Origin: Rahnella bruchi
Lineage (GTDB): Bacteria; Pseudomonadota; Gammaproteobacteria; Enterobacterales; Enterobacteriaceae
DNA: 64,000 bases
Reading direction: 5' to 3'
Assembly (NCBI RefSeq): GCF_003614975.1
Contig: NZ_QZWI01000010.1
Coordinates: forward strand, 1 to 64,000
A program made the translations under genes and the position numbers. The notes under the pieces were generated by a model. That model worked only from the letters and a program-made list of their open reading frames with translations, was not told the origin of the DNA and searched no databases. Below, piece after piece: positions 62,982-64,000 of this stretch; positions within the stretch are counted from its first letter, which is position 1, and each line of letters starts with the position of its first letter.

Positions 62982-63161
62982 TCAGCAAACGCCGAAATCG
63001 CCTTCTTCCTGATACAGGCTCACGGTATCTGCTTTCACTTCAATTTCCTTTGCACCGAACTCGTCCTGACGCGTACACCACAGGGTGTCGCCTTCAACAC
63101 GTTGCACGACCAGTTTCGGGCCGCCGGTCTTGGACTGAACGATATCTTGGGGGTTAAACAT
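62982..63161 (-). CDS. DUF2158 (YodC) family small protein
   Basis: 59 residues from ATG 63161 with GAGG upstream; a longer frame to 63302 has no good start. It matches YodC-type proteins: F-x-x-x-D-x-V-x-S-K-x-G-G-P-x-L-V-V, then W-C-T-R, then a C-terminal acidic tail. Function unknown. Divergent from the OsmC gene, with 133 bases between. Confidence 0.8.
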   Translation of the reverse strand: MFNPQDIVQSKTGGPKLVVQRVEGDTLWCTRQDEFGAKEIEVKADTVSLYQEEGDFGVC

Positions 63162-63294
63162 GTTTTTTCCTCTGTTTTCAATGACGTTGTAATGATGGAA
63201 AAACGTGTCCGCAGGCCGCATAGCCCGGCCAACCTCGCGAAACACCGATCTGAAGCTATACTTAAAGTTAATGTAATACAAACCGGAGGAAAAC

Positions 63295-63726
63295 ATGACC
63301 ATTCATAAGAAAGGGCAGGCGCATTGGGAAGGTGACATCAAACACGGTAAAGGTCACATCTCTTCTGAAAGCGGCGCGCTGAAGGAACAGCCTTATGGTT
63401 TCAACACCCGTTTTGAAGGAAAACCCGGAACGAACCCGGAAGAATTAATAGCAGCAGCGCATTCTGCCTGCTTCTCGATGGCTCTTTCGCTGATGCTCGG
63501 TGAAGCGGGTCACACTCCTGAAAGTATCGATACCGTCGCAGACGTTTCACTGGATAAAGTGGATGGCGGCTTTGCGATCACCAAAATCGCGCTCGACAGC
63601 AAAGTAAAACTGCCGGGGATCGATAAAGACACATTCGACGAAATCATCAAAAAAGCCAAAGCCGGTTGCCCGGTATCTCAGGTACTGAAAGCAGAAATCA
63701 CGCTGACGTATCAGCTTGAAAATTGA
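63295..63726 (+). CDS. osmC: OsmC family peroxiredoxin-like protein
   Basis: 143 residues. Peroxidatic Cys in A-H-S-A-C-F-S-M-A-L (near residue 59) and second Cys in A-G-C-P-V-S (near 123), with G-T-N-P-E-E-L near 45. OsmC reduces organic hydroperoxides and is induced by osmotic or oxidative stress. Ribosome-binding site GGAGG upstream. Another stress-defence gene on this replicon. Confidence 0.92.
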   Translation: MTIHKKGQAHWEGDIKHGKGHISSESGALKEQPYGFNTRFEGKPGTNPEELIAAAHSACFSMALSLMLGEAGHTPESIDTVADVSLDKVDGGFAITKIALDSKVKLPGIDKDTFDEIIKKAKAGCPVSQVLKAEITLTYQLEN

Positions 63727-63750
63727 TGAAAGCCTGAAATTTTGAATCTG

Positions 63751-63779
63751 AAAGCCACGCGAAGTTTGCGTGGCTTTTC
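63751..63779 (+). terminator. rho-independent terminator after osmC
   Basis: Eight-bp stem (AGCCACGC/GCGTGGCT) with a short loop, flanked by AAA and TTTT. Confidence 0.8.
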
Positions 63780-63784
63780 TGTTG

Positions 63785-64000
63785 TTAGCCCATGATCAAC
63801 TTTTTAAACAACAGTTCCTGAACATTTTGCCGCTGCGAAAGAAGCACGTACACGGAGATAAGGTTTGCCGATTCATCATAGGTATAAATGATGCGGTAAC
63901 CATTCAATGTATTACATTCGCGAAATTTGATGATACCCAGCGCGGCGAGATCGGGTGCAACCGGGCAGGATAAAGGAAAAACTTTCACTTTTGCTTCAAA
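63785..64000 (-). CDS. RelE/ParE-family toxin, C-terminal part (5' end outside window)
   Basis: The minus-strand frame is open to the window edge (F-E-A-K-V-K-V-F-P-L) and ends at 63785. The last residues follow the RelE/ParE fold: G-Y-R-I-I-Y-T-Y then I-S-V-Y-V-L-L-S-Q-R-Q. The antitoxin gene and the start are outside. Such pairs stabilise plasmids. Confidence 0.65.
   Translation of the reverse strand, partial: FEAKVKVFPLSCPVAPDLAALGIIKFRECNTLNGYRIIYTYDESANLISVYVLLSQRQNVQELLFKKLIMG

Overview
The window reads as a large accessory replicon (megaplasmid) of an Enterobacterales bacterium. Gene content (FabV, a membrane PQQ glucose dehydrogenase, gabTD with a MocR-type regulator, NemR/NemA, DppBCDF-type peptide ABC operons) and codon use would suit Yersiniaceae such as Rahnella, Ewingella, Rouxiella or Serratia. 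That assignment is inference. Plasmid identity rests on a Rep_3 initiator with about 19 iterons and a ParF/ParG partition pair beside an octamer-periodic array.

Layout. 1-2921: end of a sialic-acid-like sugar operon (symporter, sialidase-like protein, YhcH/NanQ-like protein, SDR). 2940-3330: remnant of a Tn3-family transposon. 3534-4701: a nucleotidyltransferase-like gene behind a terminator-like hairpin, with a small ORF before it. 5003-15747: an electrophile/aldehyde detoxification island (SDR, NemA-type ene-reductase, two nearly identical DJ-1/PfpI proteins, NemR-like TetR regulator, BhsA-like protein, three alpha/beta hydrolases, Sad-type aldehyde dehydrogenase, XRE and MarR regulators) with five copies of one TetR-type operator. 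16205-20648: an orphan membrane protein, fabV and a sugar porter. 20690-22478: a HipBST tripartite toxin-antitoxin system. 22507-26893: gabD, gabT and divergent gabR.

26895-31570 is the replication and maintenance core. A 1.4-kb array with AATC/GATT boxes every 8 bp precedes parF-parG, followed by an iteron origin with a DnaA box and an AT-rich stretch, then repB. 32106-45194: a peptide-type ABC operon, a LysR/FAH pair, a PTS EIIBC / RspA-type dehydratase / GntR module, and a second Hip system (HipBA). 45264-47744: a quinoprotein glucose dehydrogenase with an Ala/Pro-rich insert. 48140-57313: a LysR-controlled operon with a solute-binding protein, a DapA/NanA-like aldolase, two nucleoside hydrolases and a complete ABC transporter. 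57322-64000: an HdeD/permuted-papain-like fusion, an orphan MASE1 protein, EmrE, an MFS exporter, an NlpA/MetQ lipoprotein, YodC-like and OsmC proteins and the end of a RelE/ParE toxin.

The most unusual signals are: (i) the very long ParG-type octamer array; (ii) iteron-like sequences far from the origin, one of them inside a PTS coding sequence; (iii) two different Hip kinase systems in one replicon; (iv) the five-site NemR-like operator network around a recent gene duplication. Coordinates of repeats and operators were read by eye; no searches were run.
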